Positions 7,751 through 15,982 of a stretch of 64,000 nucleotides of DNA are shown here, one piece after another. Positions within the stretch are counted from its first letter, which is position 1; every line of letters begins with the position of its first letter. Both the position numbers and the translations under genes were made by a program. Source of the DNA: Rubrivivax sp. (GTDB taxonomy: Bacteria; Pseudomonadota; Gammaproteobacteria; Burkholderiales; Burkholderiaceae_C). The notes below the pieces were generated by a model. It searched no databases, was not told where the DNA came from, and saw only the letters and a list, made by a program, of their open reading frames with translations. Location of the stretch: the NCBI GenBank assembly GCA_024641945.1, contig JAHECD010000002.1:1-64000 (forward strand), given 5' to 3'.

Positions 7751-8944
7751 ATGTTCCAGCACCTCGAGCCCTACGCGGGCGACCCGATCCTCAGCCTGAA
7801 CGACGCCTTCCAGAAGGACCCGCGTCCGGACAAGATCAACCTGTCCATCGGCATCTACTTCGATGACGCCGGGCGCATCCCGGTGCTCGGCTGCGTGCAC
7901 GAGGCCGAGTCACGCATGCTGGCCGCCAGCGGCGCCAAGCCCTATCTGCCGATCGACGGCTCGCCGGCGATGCGCAAGGCCGTGCAGGGCCTGCTCTTTG
8001 GCGCCGACCACGAAGCGCTTCGTAGCGGTCGCGTGGCCACGCTGCAGACGGTGGGCTCCAGCGGCGGGCTGAAGGTCGGTGCCGATTTCATCAAGCGCTG
8101 GTTTCCCGGCACGCAGGTCTGGGTCAGCGACCCGACGTGGGACAACCACCGCGCGATGTTCGAGGGCGCCGGCGTCCAGGTGAACACCTACCCCTATTAC
8201 GACCCGGCCACCGGCGGACTCCGGTTCGAAGCCATGCTCGAGACGCTGCGCAGCCTGCCCGCGCGCAGCGTGGTGTTGCTGCACGCCTGCTGCCACAACC
8301 CCACCGGCGTAGACCTCACGCGTGCGCAATGGGAGCAATTGGTCCCGGTGCTGCGCGAGCGTGAGCTGCTGCCGTATCTGGACCTGGCTTACCAGGGCTA
8401 CGGCGACGGCATCGACGAGGACGCCTTCGCGGTGCGTTTGCTGGCGACGTCGGGCCTGTCGTTTTTCATCGCCAATTCGTTTTCCAAGAGCATGAGCGTC
8501 TACGGCGAGCGCGCCGGCGCGCTGAGCGTGGTCTGCGGCTCTGCGGCCGAGGCCGCGCTCGTCGCCGGTCAGATGCAGGCGACTGTGCGGCGCAACTACT
8601 CGAGTCCGGCCATCCACGCCGCCGGCATCGTCAGCCAGGTGCTGGGCGACCCTGGGCTGCGTGCCTCCTGGGCTGCCGACGTCGCCGCGATGCGCGATCG
8701 CATCCTGACCATGCGGCGCGACCTGCACGGCGTGCTGTCGGCGCGAGTGCCGGGGCGCGACTTCAACTACTTTCTGTCGCAGCGCGGCATGTTCAGCTAT
8801 ACGGGCCTGTCGGCTGCGCAGGTAGACCGCCTGCGCGACGAGTTCGGTGTCTACCTGGTGCGCTCCGGGCGCATGTGCGTGGCCGGGCTGAACACCGGCA
8901 ATGTCGAGCGCACGGCAGCGGCCATGGCTGCGGTGATCAGCTAG
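7751..8944 (+). CDS. tyrB: Aromatic/aspartate aminotransferase (class I)
   Basis: 397 residues, fold-type I PLP enzyme. The start MFQHLEPYAGDPILSL and INLSIGIYFD match the TyrB/AspC subgroup. The PLP lysine is K246 in ANSFSKSMSVYGER; HACCHNPTGVDL and the final RMCVAGLN carry the conserved asparagine and the substrate arginine. It interconverts aspartate or aromatic amino acids and their 2-oxo acids; TyrB is favoured over AspC by overall similarity, but sequence alone does not fix specificity. It overlaps the convergent LysR gene tail-to-tail by 8 bp. Confidence 0.93.
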   Translation: MFQHLEPYAGDPILSLNDAFQKDPRPDKINLSIGIYFDDAGRIPVLGCVHEAESRMLAASGAKPYLPIDGSPAMRKAVQGLLFGADHEALRSGRVATLQTVGSSGGLKVGADFIKRWFPGTQVWVSDPTWDNHRAMFEGAGVQVNTYPYYDPATGGLRFEAMLETLRSLPARSVVLLHACCHNPTGVDLTRAQWEQLVPVLRERELLPYLDLAYQGYGDGIDEDAFAVRLLATSGLSFFIANSFSKSMSVYGERAGALSVVCGSAAEAALVAGQMQATVRRNYSSPAIHAAGIVSQVLGDPGLRASWAADVAAMRDRILTMRRDLHGVLSARVPGRDFNYFLSQRGMFSYTGLSAAQVDRLRDEFGVYLVRSGRMCVAGLNTGNVERTAAAMAAVIS

Positions 8945-9881
8945 GCGCGCGGGCGGCCTGCGCGGCTGCCAGCACCTGGGCGCGCAACCAGGCGTTGGCC
9001 GGGTCGGTGTCGTGGCGCCGGTGCCACAGCATTTCGCCCGTCACGGGGCCCAGCTCGAGCGGCAGGTCGCGGGTGACGAGTTCGCGCCGGTAGCCGGTCG
9101 CCTCGATGAAGCTTTCCGGCAGCACCGTGAGCAGGTCCGACCGGGTGACCACCCGGCCGGCGGTGAAGAACTGGTTCACCGTCAGCACGATGCGGCGCTG
9201 CCGTCCGAGGGCTGCCAGCGCCTGGTCGACATAGCCATGCGGCTTGCCCGAGAAGCTCACCAGCAGATGGTGAGCGTCGCAGTAGTCGTCCAGCGTCAGC
9301 GGGGCACCCGCGAGGGGGTGGCCGCGGCGCATGACGCAGACATAGCGTGTGCTGTACAGGCGCGCGTGGCGCAGCGGCGCTTGCGCACCCTGGCCGGCGA
9401 TGGCGGCAATGGCCTCGGGAAAGAAGCCCACCGCCAAGTCGGCTTCGCCACCCTCGAGCAGATTGCGCGGGTCCCGCGTGGTCAGCGGCAGGACGCGCAG
9501 GTTGGCGACCGCGCCCGCGCCTTCGATGGCGTCCACGAGCGCCGGTGTCAGCAGCGCAGCGGTGGCATCGGCCATCGCGAGGCGAAAGTTGGCCTCGTCC
9601 CGGCGGGGATCGAAATCGCCCGGCGACAGCGCCTGGCGCAGGACACCCAGCGCCTCGCGCACCTGTGGCCAGAGCTGCTCGGCGTACGCCGTCGGGCGCA
9701 TGCCGAAGGCGCTGCGGTTGAAGAGCTCCTCGCCGCACGTGTCACGCAGCCGTTTCATGGCGTGACTGACGGCCGGCTGTGTCATCGACAACGTCTCGGC
9801 GGCACGCGTCAGGCTGCCCTCCGCCATCACCGCGTCAAAGACGCGCAGCAGATTCAGGTCGAGGGTTCGGAAGTTCAGCAT
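8937..9881 (-). CDS. LysR-family transcriptional regulator
   Basis: 314 residues. The N-terminal winged HTH (about 8-65) contains SLTRAAETLSMTQPAVSHAMKRLRD; the rest is a LysR substrate-binding domain (about 90-305). The opening RTLDLNLLRVFDAVMAEGSL resembles the NodD/NocR branch. It diverges from the small gene at 10022 across a 140-bp AT-rich region that would hold its operator, so that gene pair is its most likely local target. The inducer is unknown. Confidence 0.93.
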   Translation of the reverse strand: MLNFRTLDLNLLRVFDAVMAEGSLTRAAETLSMTQPAVSHAMKRLRDTCGEELFNRSAFGMRPTAYAEQLWPQVREALGVLRQALSPGDFDPRRDEANFRLAMADATAALLTPALVDAIEGAGAVANLRVLPLTTRDPRNLLEGGEADLAVGFFPEAIAAIAGQGAQAPLRHARLYSTRYVCVMRRGHPLAGAPLTLDDYCDAHHLLVSFSGKPHGYVDQALAALGRQRRIVLTVNQFFTAGRVVTRSDLLTVLPESFIEATGYRRELVTRDLPLELGPVTGEMLWHRRHDTDPANAWLRAQVLAAAQAARAPS

Positions 9882-10021
9882 CGTTGGCAGAGATATCTAG
9901 TTCATTTATACCTTACGTGCGAAATATTCACTTGAAGCAACCTAGTATTAACCCTAATCTACGGCTCATCGCAATGGTTGAGCCGCCTCCCAGGGGTGGC
10001 GAACGAAAGGAGTTGCACCAC
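9882..10021. promoter_or_regulatory. AT-rich divergent regulatory region (LysR / small genes)
   Basis: One of the few AT-rich stretches in the window. It contains TTCACTTGAA (palindromic TTCA-N2-TGAA), TAGTATTAA and an inverted repeat GGCTCA/TGAGCC around 9963-9984. AAGGAG at about 10006-10011 is the ribosome-binding site for the gene at 10022. It probably holds both divergent promoters and the LysR operator; exact boxes cannot be assigned by eye. Confidence 0.5.
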
Positions 10022-10249
10022 ATGTCCGTCCTGAACCAAGCCCTTCCCACCCCAGCGCCGGGCCCACGCGCAGCCAGTCTGGGCCGCACGTTCAGTGCGT
10101 ACGTCCGGATCCTCTGGGATGCGCTCGAGCGCCAAGGCCAGCGCCGCGCTGCGGTCGAGCTGGCTCGTCAAGGCCGCCTTATGGCGGAGCAGAACCCGGA
10201 AGCGTCCGCTCACCTACTTGAACAGGCCCGCCTCTGGCAGGGCCGTTGA
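10022..10249 (+). CDS. Small protein of unknown function (75 aa)
   Basis: 75 residues starting MSVLNQALPTPAPGP, with an amphipathic helical body (YVRILWDALERQGQRRAAVELA and AEQNPEASAHLLEQARL) rich in Arg, Ala and Leu. No signal peptide or membrane helix. A strong AAGGAG lies about 10 nt before the ATG, which supports translation. It is divergent from the LysR gene and 22 bp upstream of another small helical protein. The composition recalls small DUF1127-like proteins of alphaproteobacteria, but I do not assign it. Confidence 0.7.
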   Translation: MSVLNQALPTPAPGPRAASLGRTFSAYVRILWDALERQGQRRAAVELARQGRLMAEQNPEASAHLLEQARLWQGR

Positions 10250-10271
10250 AACCCGATCAAAGGAATTCGTC

Positions 10272-10526
10272 ATGACCACTATCACCGTACAGAAGCCGGC
10301 CGTCGTTCGCGTGCCGCGGGCGGCGCCGATTGCGGCGGCGTTGTTCGCAAAACTCATTGCAATTTGGGAGCAAACACTCACTTCACGCCGCGAAGCCAGG
10401 GTCGTCGCCAGTCGGGCTGCCGAAGCGGAAGAGGTTCGGCGCTATGCGGAGACCGTCCGCAAGGCGGACCCGCGTTTTGCCGCCGACCTGTTTGCAGCGG
10501 CGGACCGCCACGAAATGGGGAACTGA
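10272..10526 (+). CDS. Small helical protein of unknown function (84 aa)
   Basis: 84 residues. A Val/Pro-rich start is followed by a hydrophobic helix (PIAAALFAKLIAIWEQTL) and a charged helix (SRREARVVASRAAEAEEVRRYAETV) ending with DPRFAADLFAAADRHE. AAAGGA precedes the ATG. It is in the same transcription unit as the preceding small gene and ends at a strong terminator. The tail resembles small Burkholderiales proteins of the DUF1127-like type, but function is unknown. Confidence 0.7.
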   Translation: MTTITVQKPAVVRVPRAAPIAAALFAKLIAIWEQTLTSRREARVVASRAAEAEEVRRYAETVRKADPRFAADLFAAADRHEMGN

Positions 10527-10538
10527 CCCACGACCTGG

Positions 10539-10574
10539 GGCCCGGCGATCCATGGTCGCCGGGCCGCCCCTTTT
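10539..10574 (+). terminator. Rho-independent terminator of the two-gene small-protein unit
   Basis: GGCCCGGCGA (10539-10548), loop TCCATGG, TCGCCGGGCC (10556-10565): a perfect 10-bp stem followed by GCCCC and TTTT. It lies 12 bp after the stop of the 84-aa gene, before the convergent SDR gene. Confidence 0.85.
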
Positions 10575-10619
10575 GCGCCCCGCAACCGCCGGGCGGCCGC
10601 AGCGCGGCACCGGCGGCAC

Positions 10620-11366
10620 TCAGATGCAGCGTCCGCCGTCCACCTCCATGCACACGCCGGTGATCAAGGACGCCTCGTCGCTGCACAGGAAACAGGCCGC
10701 ATTGCCCAAATCCTCGGGGGTCGAGAACCGGCCGAGCGGGATGGTGGAGAGGAACTTGGCGCGCATCTCGGGCGTGTCCTCGCCCATGAAGGTCTTCAGC
10801 ATCGGCGTATCGCCAGCGACGGGGTTGAGCGCATTCACGCGGATGCCGAACGGCGCGAGTTCGACGGCGCACGCACGCGTGGCCGTGATGACCCAGCCCT
10901 TGCTGGCGTTGTACCAGGCCAGGCGCGGGCGCGGGCTCACGCCGGCGGTGCTGGCCATGTTGAGCACGACACCCGATTTCTGCGCCTTGAAGCGCGGCAC
11001 CACCTCCTTCATCGCGAGGTAGATCGCCCGCATGTTGACCGCGGTGATGCGGTCCCATTCGTCTTCGGGCAGATCCTCGAGCGGCTGCGGCAGGTGGCCC
11101 ATCCCGGCGTTGTTGACGAGGATATCCAGGCGCCCGAAATGCAGCTCGGCGGCCTCTAGCATCAGCCGGACGTCCGCCGCTTGTGTCACGTCGACCCGCA
11201 GCGCGCGTGCCGCGGCGCCGACACCGGCGGCCACGTCCAGCGCGGCGTCGAGGTTCATGTCGGCCACGATGACCTGCGCGCCCTCGGCCGCGAACTTGCG
11301 CACCACGCCGGCGCCGAAGCCCGACCCGCCACCGGTGACCACCGCGACCTTGCCCTTGAGTCTCAT
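10620..11366 (-). CDS. Short-chain dehydrogenase/reductase
   Basis: 248 residues, classical SDR. NAD(P) glycine motif TGGGSGFG (11-18), NNAG (85-88), catalytic S139, Y152 and K156 (WYNASK), and a C-terminal family end (SLITGVCMEVDGGRCI). Acidic D36 after strand 2 favours NAD over NADP. FabG-like by length; the substrate is unknown. GGAGACGGGC precedes the ATG at 11366. It lies 26 bp downstream of the aldehyde dehydrogenase gene, so the pair could oxidise an alcohol to an aldehyde and then to an acid. Confidence 0.93.
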   Translation of the reverse strand: MRLKGKVAVVTGGGSGFGAGVVRKFAAEGAQVIVADMNLDAALDVAAGVGAAARALRVDVTQAADVRLMLEAAELHFGRLDILVNNAGMGHLPQPLEDLPEDEWDRITAVNMRAIYLAMKEVVPRFKAQKSGVVLNMASTAGVSPRPRLAWYNASKGWVITATRACAVELAPFGIRVNALNPVAGDTPMLKTFMGEDTPEMRAKFLSTIPLGRFSTPEDLGNAACFLCSDEASLITGVCMEVDGGRCI

Positions 11367-11392
11367 GCCCGTCTCCTGTCGTCTTCGTCCGA

Positions 11393-12847
11393 TCAATCGT
11401 GCTTGATGGCCACGGTCTTCAGCGACGAGAAACCGTACAGCGCCTCGAAGCCCTTCTCCCGCCCGTGGCCGGAATGCTTGACGCCGCCGAACGGCAGTTC
11501 GATGCCGCCGCCCGCGCCATAGTTGTTGATGAAGACCTGGCCACATTGCAGCCGGCGCGCCATGCGCAGCTGGCGCCCGCCGTCGCGGGTCCAGACGCCG
11601 GCGACCAGGCCGTAGGGCGTGCCGTTGGCGATCGCCAGCGCCTCGGCCTCGCCGTCGAACGGGATCACCACCTGCACCGGGCCGAAGATCTCCTCCTGCG
11701 CCATGCGGTGGTCGGGTGCCACATCGGCCACCAGCGTCGGGCGCACGTAGAAGCCGCCGCGCGGCACGTTCGGCGCCAGCGACGCCTGCGCGGCAACCTG
11801 CAGGCCGCTGTCCTTCACGAGCGCCAGGTAACCTTCGACGATCTCGCGCTGGCGCGCGGAGATCACCGGGCCGACGTCCAGATCGTCGAGCGCTGGGCCG
11901 ACACGCAGCGCGCGGTATCGCTCGGCCATGCGCGTCACCACCGCATCGAAGACGGGCCGCTCGACGAGGATGCGGCTGGCCGCCGAACAGGTCTGGCCGG
12001 CGTTCTGGATGCCGGCATTCACGAGAAACGGCAATGCGCCATCGAGATCGGCGTCGGCGAAGACGACCTGCGGGCTCTTGCCACCGAGCTCGAGCGTCAC
12101 CGGCACTGCGTTGCGCGCCGCCGCCGCCTGGATCAGCGCGCCCACCTGCACCGAGCCGGTGAAGGAGACGTGGCGCACGCCGGTGTGCGACGACAGCGCG
12201 GCGCCCGCCTCCTCGCCCAGGCCGGGCACGACGTTCAGCGCGCCGGCCGGCAGCCCGGCCGCCTGCGCAATGCGGGCGAAGGCGAGCGCCGTCAGGCAGG
12301 CCTCCTCGGCCGGCTTGAGCACGCAGGCGTTGCCCATCGCCAGCGCCGCGCCGACGCTGCGGCCGATGATCTGCATCGGGTAGTTCCAGGGCACGATATG
12401 GGCGGTCACGCCGTGCGGCTCTCGCAGCGTGAAGGCGGTATAGCCGTTGGCGAACGGGATCGTCTCGCCGTGCACCTTGTCGGCCGCGCCACCATAGAAC
12501 TCCAGGTAGCGTGCCAGCGCCACGGCGTCGGCGCGGCCCTGCTTGACCGGCTTGCCGACGTCCAGCGCCTCCAGGCGCGCCAGCTCGTCGGCCTGCTCGA
12601 GCACCAAGGTGCTCATCTTCAGCAGCACACGGCCGCGCTCGGCGGCCGCGAGGCCGCCCCAGGCGCCAGACTGTGCGGCCTCGGCCGCAGACACCGCGGC
12701 GTCGATATCCGATGCGGTGCCGCGCGCGATCGACGCCAGCAGGCTGCCGTCGGACGGGTTCAGCAAGGGCAGCGTCTCGGCGTTGTCGCCGGCGCGCCAT
12801 TGCCCGCCGATGAAGACCTGCGTGGTGTCGAACGGGATCGTGCTCAT
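11393..12847 (-). CDS. NAD(P)-dependent aldehyde dehydrogenase
   Basis: 484 residues. Rossmann fold plus catalytic domain of the ALDH superfamily: general base E253 in VTLELGGKSPQ, nucleophile C287 in NAGQTCSAAS, cofactor motif FTGSVQVG, and EEIFGPVQ near the C-terminus. Closest in style to betaine/aminobutyraldehyde-type ALDHs; the substrate is not fixed by sequence. The start at 12847 is preceded by GAGGGA. It is first in a two-gene unit with the SDR and divergent from the ABC transporter, with only 52 bp between the starts, suggesting joint control. Confidence 0.93.
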   Translation of the reverse strand: MSTIPFDTTQVFIGGQWRAGDNAETLPLLNPSDGSLLASIARGTASDIDAAVSAAEAAQSGAWGGLAAAERGRVLLKMSTLVLEQADELARLEALDVGKPVKQGRADAVALARYLEFYGGAADKVHGETIPFANGYTAFTLREPHGVTAHIVPWNYPMQIIGRSVGAALAMGNACVLKPAEEACLTALAFARIAQAAGLPAGALNVVPGLGEEAGAALSSHTGVRHVSFTGSVQVGALIQAAAARNAVPVTLELGGKSPQVVFADADLDGALPFLVNAGIQNAGQTCSAASRILVERPVFDAVVTRMAERYRALRVGPALDDLDVGPVISARQREIVEGYLALVKDSGLQVAAQASLAPNVPRGGFYVRPTLVADVAPDHRMAQEEIFGPVQVVIPFDGEAEALAIANGTPYGLVAGVWTRDGGRQLRMARRLQCGQVFINNYGAGGGIELPFGGVKHSGHGREKGFEALYGFSSLKTVAIKHD

Positions 12848-12899
12848 CGTGGGGTCCCTCGCAATGCGGGCGCGTCGCCGTGAGGCATGATAGTTCTCG

Positions 12900-13859
12900 A
12901 TGACGGTCTTTCTCCTCAAGCGGCTGGCTGCGCTGCTGGCCACGCTGCTGGTGGCCTCGGCGGTGGTCTTCGCGGTGCTCGAGCTGCTGCCGGGCAACGC
13001 GGCCGAGGTCATCCTCGGCGAGTCCGCCACGCCCGAGTCGCTGGCGGCCCTGCAGGCGAAGCTGGGCCTCGACCGCCCGCCGACGCAGCGCTACACGGAC
13101 TGGATCGGCGGGCTGGCGCGCGGGAAGACCGCGCAGAGCATCAGTTACGACACGCCGACCGCCGAGCTGATCGGCGAGCGCCTGCGCGTGTCATTGCCGC
13201 TGGCCGCGATGGCGATGACGATCACCGTGGTCCTTGCGCTATCGCTCGGTGTCTACGCGGCGTCGCGCCACAACCGGCTTGGCGACGTGGGCGTGATGGC
13301 CGCGGGCCAGCTCGGCATCGCGATTCCGAACTTCTGGTTCGCGATCCTGCTGATCCTGCTGTTCGCGGTGAAGCTGCAATGGGTCAGCGCGGGCGGCTTC
13401 CCGGGCTGGACGGAAGACGAGGGCGGCGGCCCGTGGGAAGGCCTGAAGGCGCTGATCCTGCCGGCCGTCGCGCTCGCGCTGGTGCAGGCCGCGATCCTGG
13501 CACGCGTCACCCGTTCGGCCGTGCTCGAGGTGATGCGCGAGGACTTCGTGCGCACCGCGCGCGCCAAGGGCCTGTCGCGCCGGCAGGCACTGTGGGGGCA
13601 TGTGCTGCGCAACGCGATGATCCCGGTGCTCACGGTGGCGGGCCTGCAGTTCGCCAACCTGATCACCGGCACGATCGTCGTCGAGAACGTCTTCGTGCTG
13701 CCTGGCGTCGGCCGGCTCGTCTTCCAGGCCATCAGCAACCGTGACCTGGTCGTCGTGCGTGACGTCGTGATGCTGCTCGCGGCCGTGGTGGTGCTGGTGA
13801 ATTTCGCCGTCGACCTGCTGTATGCGCTGATCGACCCGCGGCTGCGTCATGCACGTTGA
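12900..13859 (+). CDS. Dipeptide/nickel-type ABC transporter permease (DppB-like)
   Basis: 319 residues with six membrane helices. The first helix MTVFLLKRLAALLATLLVAS, the periplasmic domain and the EAA loop (VMREDFVRTARAKGLSRRQ, about residues 211-229) are typical of DppB/OppB permeases. It pairs with the DppC-like permease 27 bp downstream. No Shine-Dalgarno; GATAGT (12889-12894) sits 5 nt before the ATG. Peptide, opine, glutathione and nickel importers all use this fold, so the substrate is open. Confidence 0.92.
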   Translation: MTVFLLKRLAALLATLLVASAVVFAVLELLPGNAAEVILGESATPESLAALQAKLGLDRPPTQRYTDWIGGLARGKTAQSISYDTPTAELIGERLRVSLPLAAMAMTITVVLALSLGVYAASRHNRLGDVGVMAAGQLGIAIPNFWFAILLILLFAVKLQWVSAGGFPGWTEDEGGGPWEGLKALILPAVALALVQAAILARVTRSAVLEVMREDFVRTARAKGLSRRQALWGHVLRNAMIPVLTVAGLQFANLITGTIVVENVFVLPGVGRLVFQAISNRDLVVVRDVVMLLAAVVVLVNFAVDLLYALIDPRLRHAR

Positions 13860-13886
13860 TCGCGATCTTGGCAGGGTGACGGGATC

Positions 13887-14738
13887 GTGCTGGTGACCGG
13901 CGCGCCGTCGTGGTGGCAGCGTGCGCGCGGGCACAAGAGCTTCGTCGTCGGCGGCGCACTGTCGGCGCTGCTCGTGCTGCTGGCCGCGCTGTCGCTGGTC
14001 TGGTCGCCCTACCCGCCGGCCGACATCGACATTCCGGGCAAGCTGCAGGCGCCGTCGGCCGCGCACTGGTTCGGCACCGACAGCCTCGGCCGCGACATCG
14101 CGTCGCAGTTGCTGGTGGGCTCGCAGAACAGCATCGTGGTGGGTTTCGTCGCGGTGGGCATCGGGCTGGCCGTGGGCGTGTGCCTCGGTTGCCTGGCGTC
14201 GGCGCGCCGCGGCTGGGTGGAAGAGGTCGTCATGCGCGCAAGCGACTTCACGTTCGCTTTTCCAGCGCTGCTGTCGGCCATCATGCTCACGGCGATCTAC
14301 GGGCCCGGGCTGCTGATGAGCATCGTCGCCATCGGCATCTTCAATATCCCGGTCTTTGCGCGCATCACGCGTGGTGCCTCCAATGCGGTCTGGGCGCGCG
14401 AATACGTGCTCGCCGCACGCGCCGCAGGCAAGGGCGCCTGGCGCATCACGCTCGACCACGTGCTGCCGAATATCGCCAGCACGCTCATCGTGCAGGCGAC
14501 GATCTCGTTCGCCACCGCGATCCTGGCCGAAGCCGCGCTGTCGTACCTGGGGCTGGGCACGCAGCCGCCGCAGCCGAGCTGGGGCCGCATGCTCAACGAG
14601 GCGCAGACGCAGATGTTCCAGGCGCCGATGCTTGCGGTCTACCCCGGCGTCGCGATCGTGCTGAGCGTGCTCGGACTAAACCTGATGGGCGACGGCCTGC
14701 GCGATCTCATGGATCCGAAACTCGCACGCCAGCGCTGA
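13887..14738 (+). CDS. Dipeptide/nickel-type ABC transporter permease (DppC-like)
   Basis: 283 residues. An N-terminal helix (about 20-40) precedes HWFGTDSLGRDIASQLL, the hallmark of DppC/OppC permeases, and five further helices. The EAA loop reads REYVLAARAAGKGAWRITLDHVLPN. The start is GTG 13887. It forms the membrane heterodimer with the preceding permease. The ATPases and binding protein of the same importer follow only after two unrelated genes (14797-15949). Confidence 0.92.
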   Translation: MLVTGAPSWWQRARGHKSFVVGGALSALLVLLAALSLVWSPYPPADIDIPGKLQAPSAAHWFGTDSLGRDIASQLLVGSQNSIVVGFVAVGIGLAVGVCLGCLASARRGWVEEVVMRASDFTFAFPALLSAIMLTAIYGPGLLMSIVAIGIFNIPVFARITRGASNAVWAREYVLAARAAGKGAWRITLDHVLPNIASTLIVQATISFATAILAEAALSYLGLGTQPPQPSWGRMLNEAQTQMFQAPMLAVYPGVAIVLSVLGLNLMGDGLRDLMDPKLARQR

Positions 14739-14796
14739 GGCGGTGCCGAATGCCCTGCGCGGTGCAGTGCGCAACCATCGTCGCTAGACTCGGCGC

Positions 14797-15426
14797 ATGA
14801 AAATCGACTTCGTCTCCGACGTGGCCTGCCCGTGGTGCGCGGTGGGCCTGAATTCACTCGAGATCGCGCTCGGCCGCGTTGCCGGCGAGATACCGGTCGA
14901 GGTGCACTTCCAGCCCTTCGAGCTGAATCCGGCGATGCCGCCCGAAGGCGAAGACACGGTGCAGCATCTGTCTCGCAAGTACGGCATCGACGCGCAGCAG
15001 ATCGCCAGGAACCAGGAAGGCATTCGGGCGCGCGGTGCGGCGGTGGGTTTCACCTTCGGCCAGCGGCCGCGCATCTGGAATACCTTCGACGCCCATCGCC
15101 TGCTGCACTGGGCCGGCACGCAGGGCAAGCAGCGCGAGCTGAAGCATGCGCTGTTGCAGGCGTATCACGGCGAGGGCCGCAACCCGGGCGCGCACGATGT
15201 GCTGATCGAGCTCGCCGGCGCCGTCGGTCTGGACGTGGAACGTGCACGCGCCATCCTCGAGAGTGACGAATTCGGCCTCGACGTGCGCCAGGCCGAGACC
15301 TTCTGGCAGCAAGCGGGCATCCACTCGGTGCCGGCCATCGTCGTGAACGACCGCCACCTGATCTCGGGCGGGCAGCCGCCCGAGGTCTTCGAGCAGGCCC
15401 TGCGGCAGATCGCTGCGGAATCCTGA
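14797..15426 (+). CDS. DsbA-family oxidoreductase (FrnE-like)
   Basis: 209 residues, thioredoxin fold with helical insertion. The active site CPWC (C11, C14) directly follows the first strand MKIDFVSDVA, and the cis-proline loop is HSVPAIVV (about 171-178). No signal peptide, so cytoplasmic, as for FrnE-type proteins, which act as thiol oxidoreductases or isomerases (compare 2-hydroxychromene-2-carboxylate isomerase). The CxxC argues for redox function. TAGACT lies 6 nt before the ATG with no Shine-Dalgarno. It interrupts the ABC transporter cluster on the same strand. Confidence 0.9.
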   Translation: MKIDFVSDVACPWCAVGLNSLEIALGRVAGEIPVEVHFQPFELNPAMPPEGEDTVQHLSRKYGIDAQQIARNQEGIRARGAAVGFTFGQRPRIWNTFDAHRLLHWAGTQGKQRELKHALLQAYHGEGRNPGAHDVLIELAGAVGLDVERARAILESDEFGLDVRQAETFWQQAGIHSVPAIVVNDRHLISGGQPPEVFEQALRQIAAES

Positions 15427-15430
15427 GCCC

Positions 15431-15949
15431 GTGCCGCGCAATATCGAGGTCAAGGCGCGCATCGGCAGCGTCGACGCCGTGCTGCCGCGTGCGCGTGCGC
15501 TGGCCGACTTCGATGCGCAGGTGATCGACCAGGACGACACCTTCTTTGCCGTCACGCGCGGGCGTCTCAAGCTGCGCCGCTTCGCCGACGGCACGGCCGA
15601 ACTGATCCATTACCACCGCCCCGATACCTGCGACGCCAAGGCGTCGGACTACGTGCGGGTGCCCGCGCCCGACCCCGACGCGCTGGCCGCGGCCCTCGAG
15701 CGCGGCTGCGGTTTGCTCGGGCGGGTGCGCAAGCGCCGCCTGCTGCTGCTGGCGGGGCCGACGCGCATCCATCTCGACCGTGTCGAAGGGCTGGGCGACT
15801 TCATGGAACTCGAGGTCGTGTTGCGCGACGGCCAGGCCGACGCCGAAGGCGTGACGATGGCTGAAGACCTGATGCGGCGACTCGGCTTGTTCGACGCGCC
15901 GCGCATCGATGGGGCCTACCTGGACCTGTTGCAACGCCTTGCCCGATAG
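15431..15949 (+). CDS. CYTH-domain protein (class IV adenylate cyclase-like)
   Basis: 172 residues forming a single CYTH tunnel-barrel domain: PRNIEVKARI at the start, TFFAVTRGRLKLRR in the middle, then alternating acidic and basic strands (IHLDRVEGLGDFMELEVVL). CYTH proteins bind triphosphates; members include CyaB adenylate cyclases, thiamine triphosphatase and inorganic triphosphatases. The NIEVKAR opening is CyaB-like, but sequence does not decide the reaction. GTG start 4 bp after the DsbA-like stop, so probably coupled. Confidence 0.88.
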   Translation: MPRNIEVKARIGSVDAVLPRARALADFDAQVIDQDDTFFAVTRGRLKLRRFADGTAELIHYHRPDTCDAKASDYVRVPAPDPDALAAALERGCGLLGRVRKRRLLLLAGPTRIHLDRVEGLGDFMELEVVLRDGQADAEGVTMAEDLMRRLGLFDAPRIDGAYLDLLQRLAR

Positions 15950-15982
15950 AGCCCGCCGATTTCGGCGGTATCGTCGGCGCAT

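Noticed and set aside
10620-12800. One 726-codon minus-strand protein joining the SDR and an ALDH-region frame
   Set aside because: The SDR has its own start (11366) with a Shine-Dalgarno; the upstream part reads the ALDH gene in a wrong frame.
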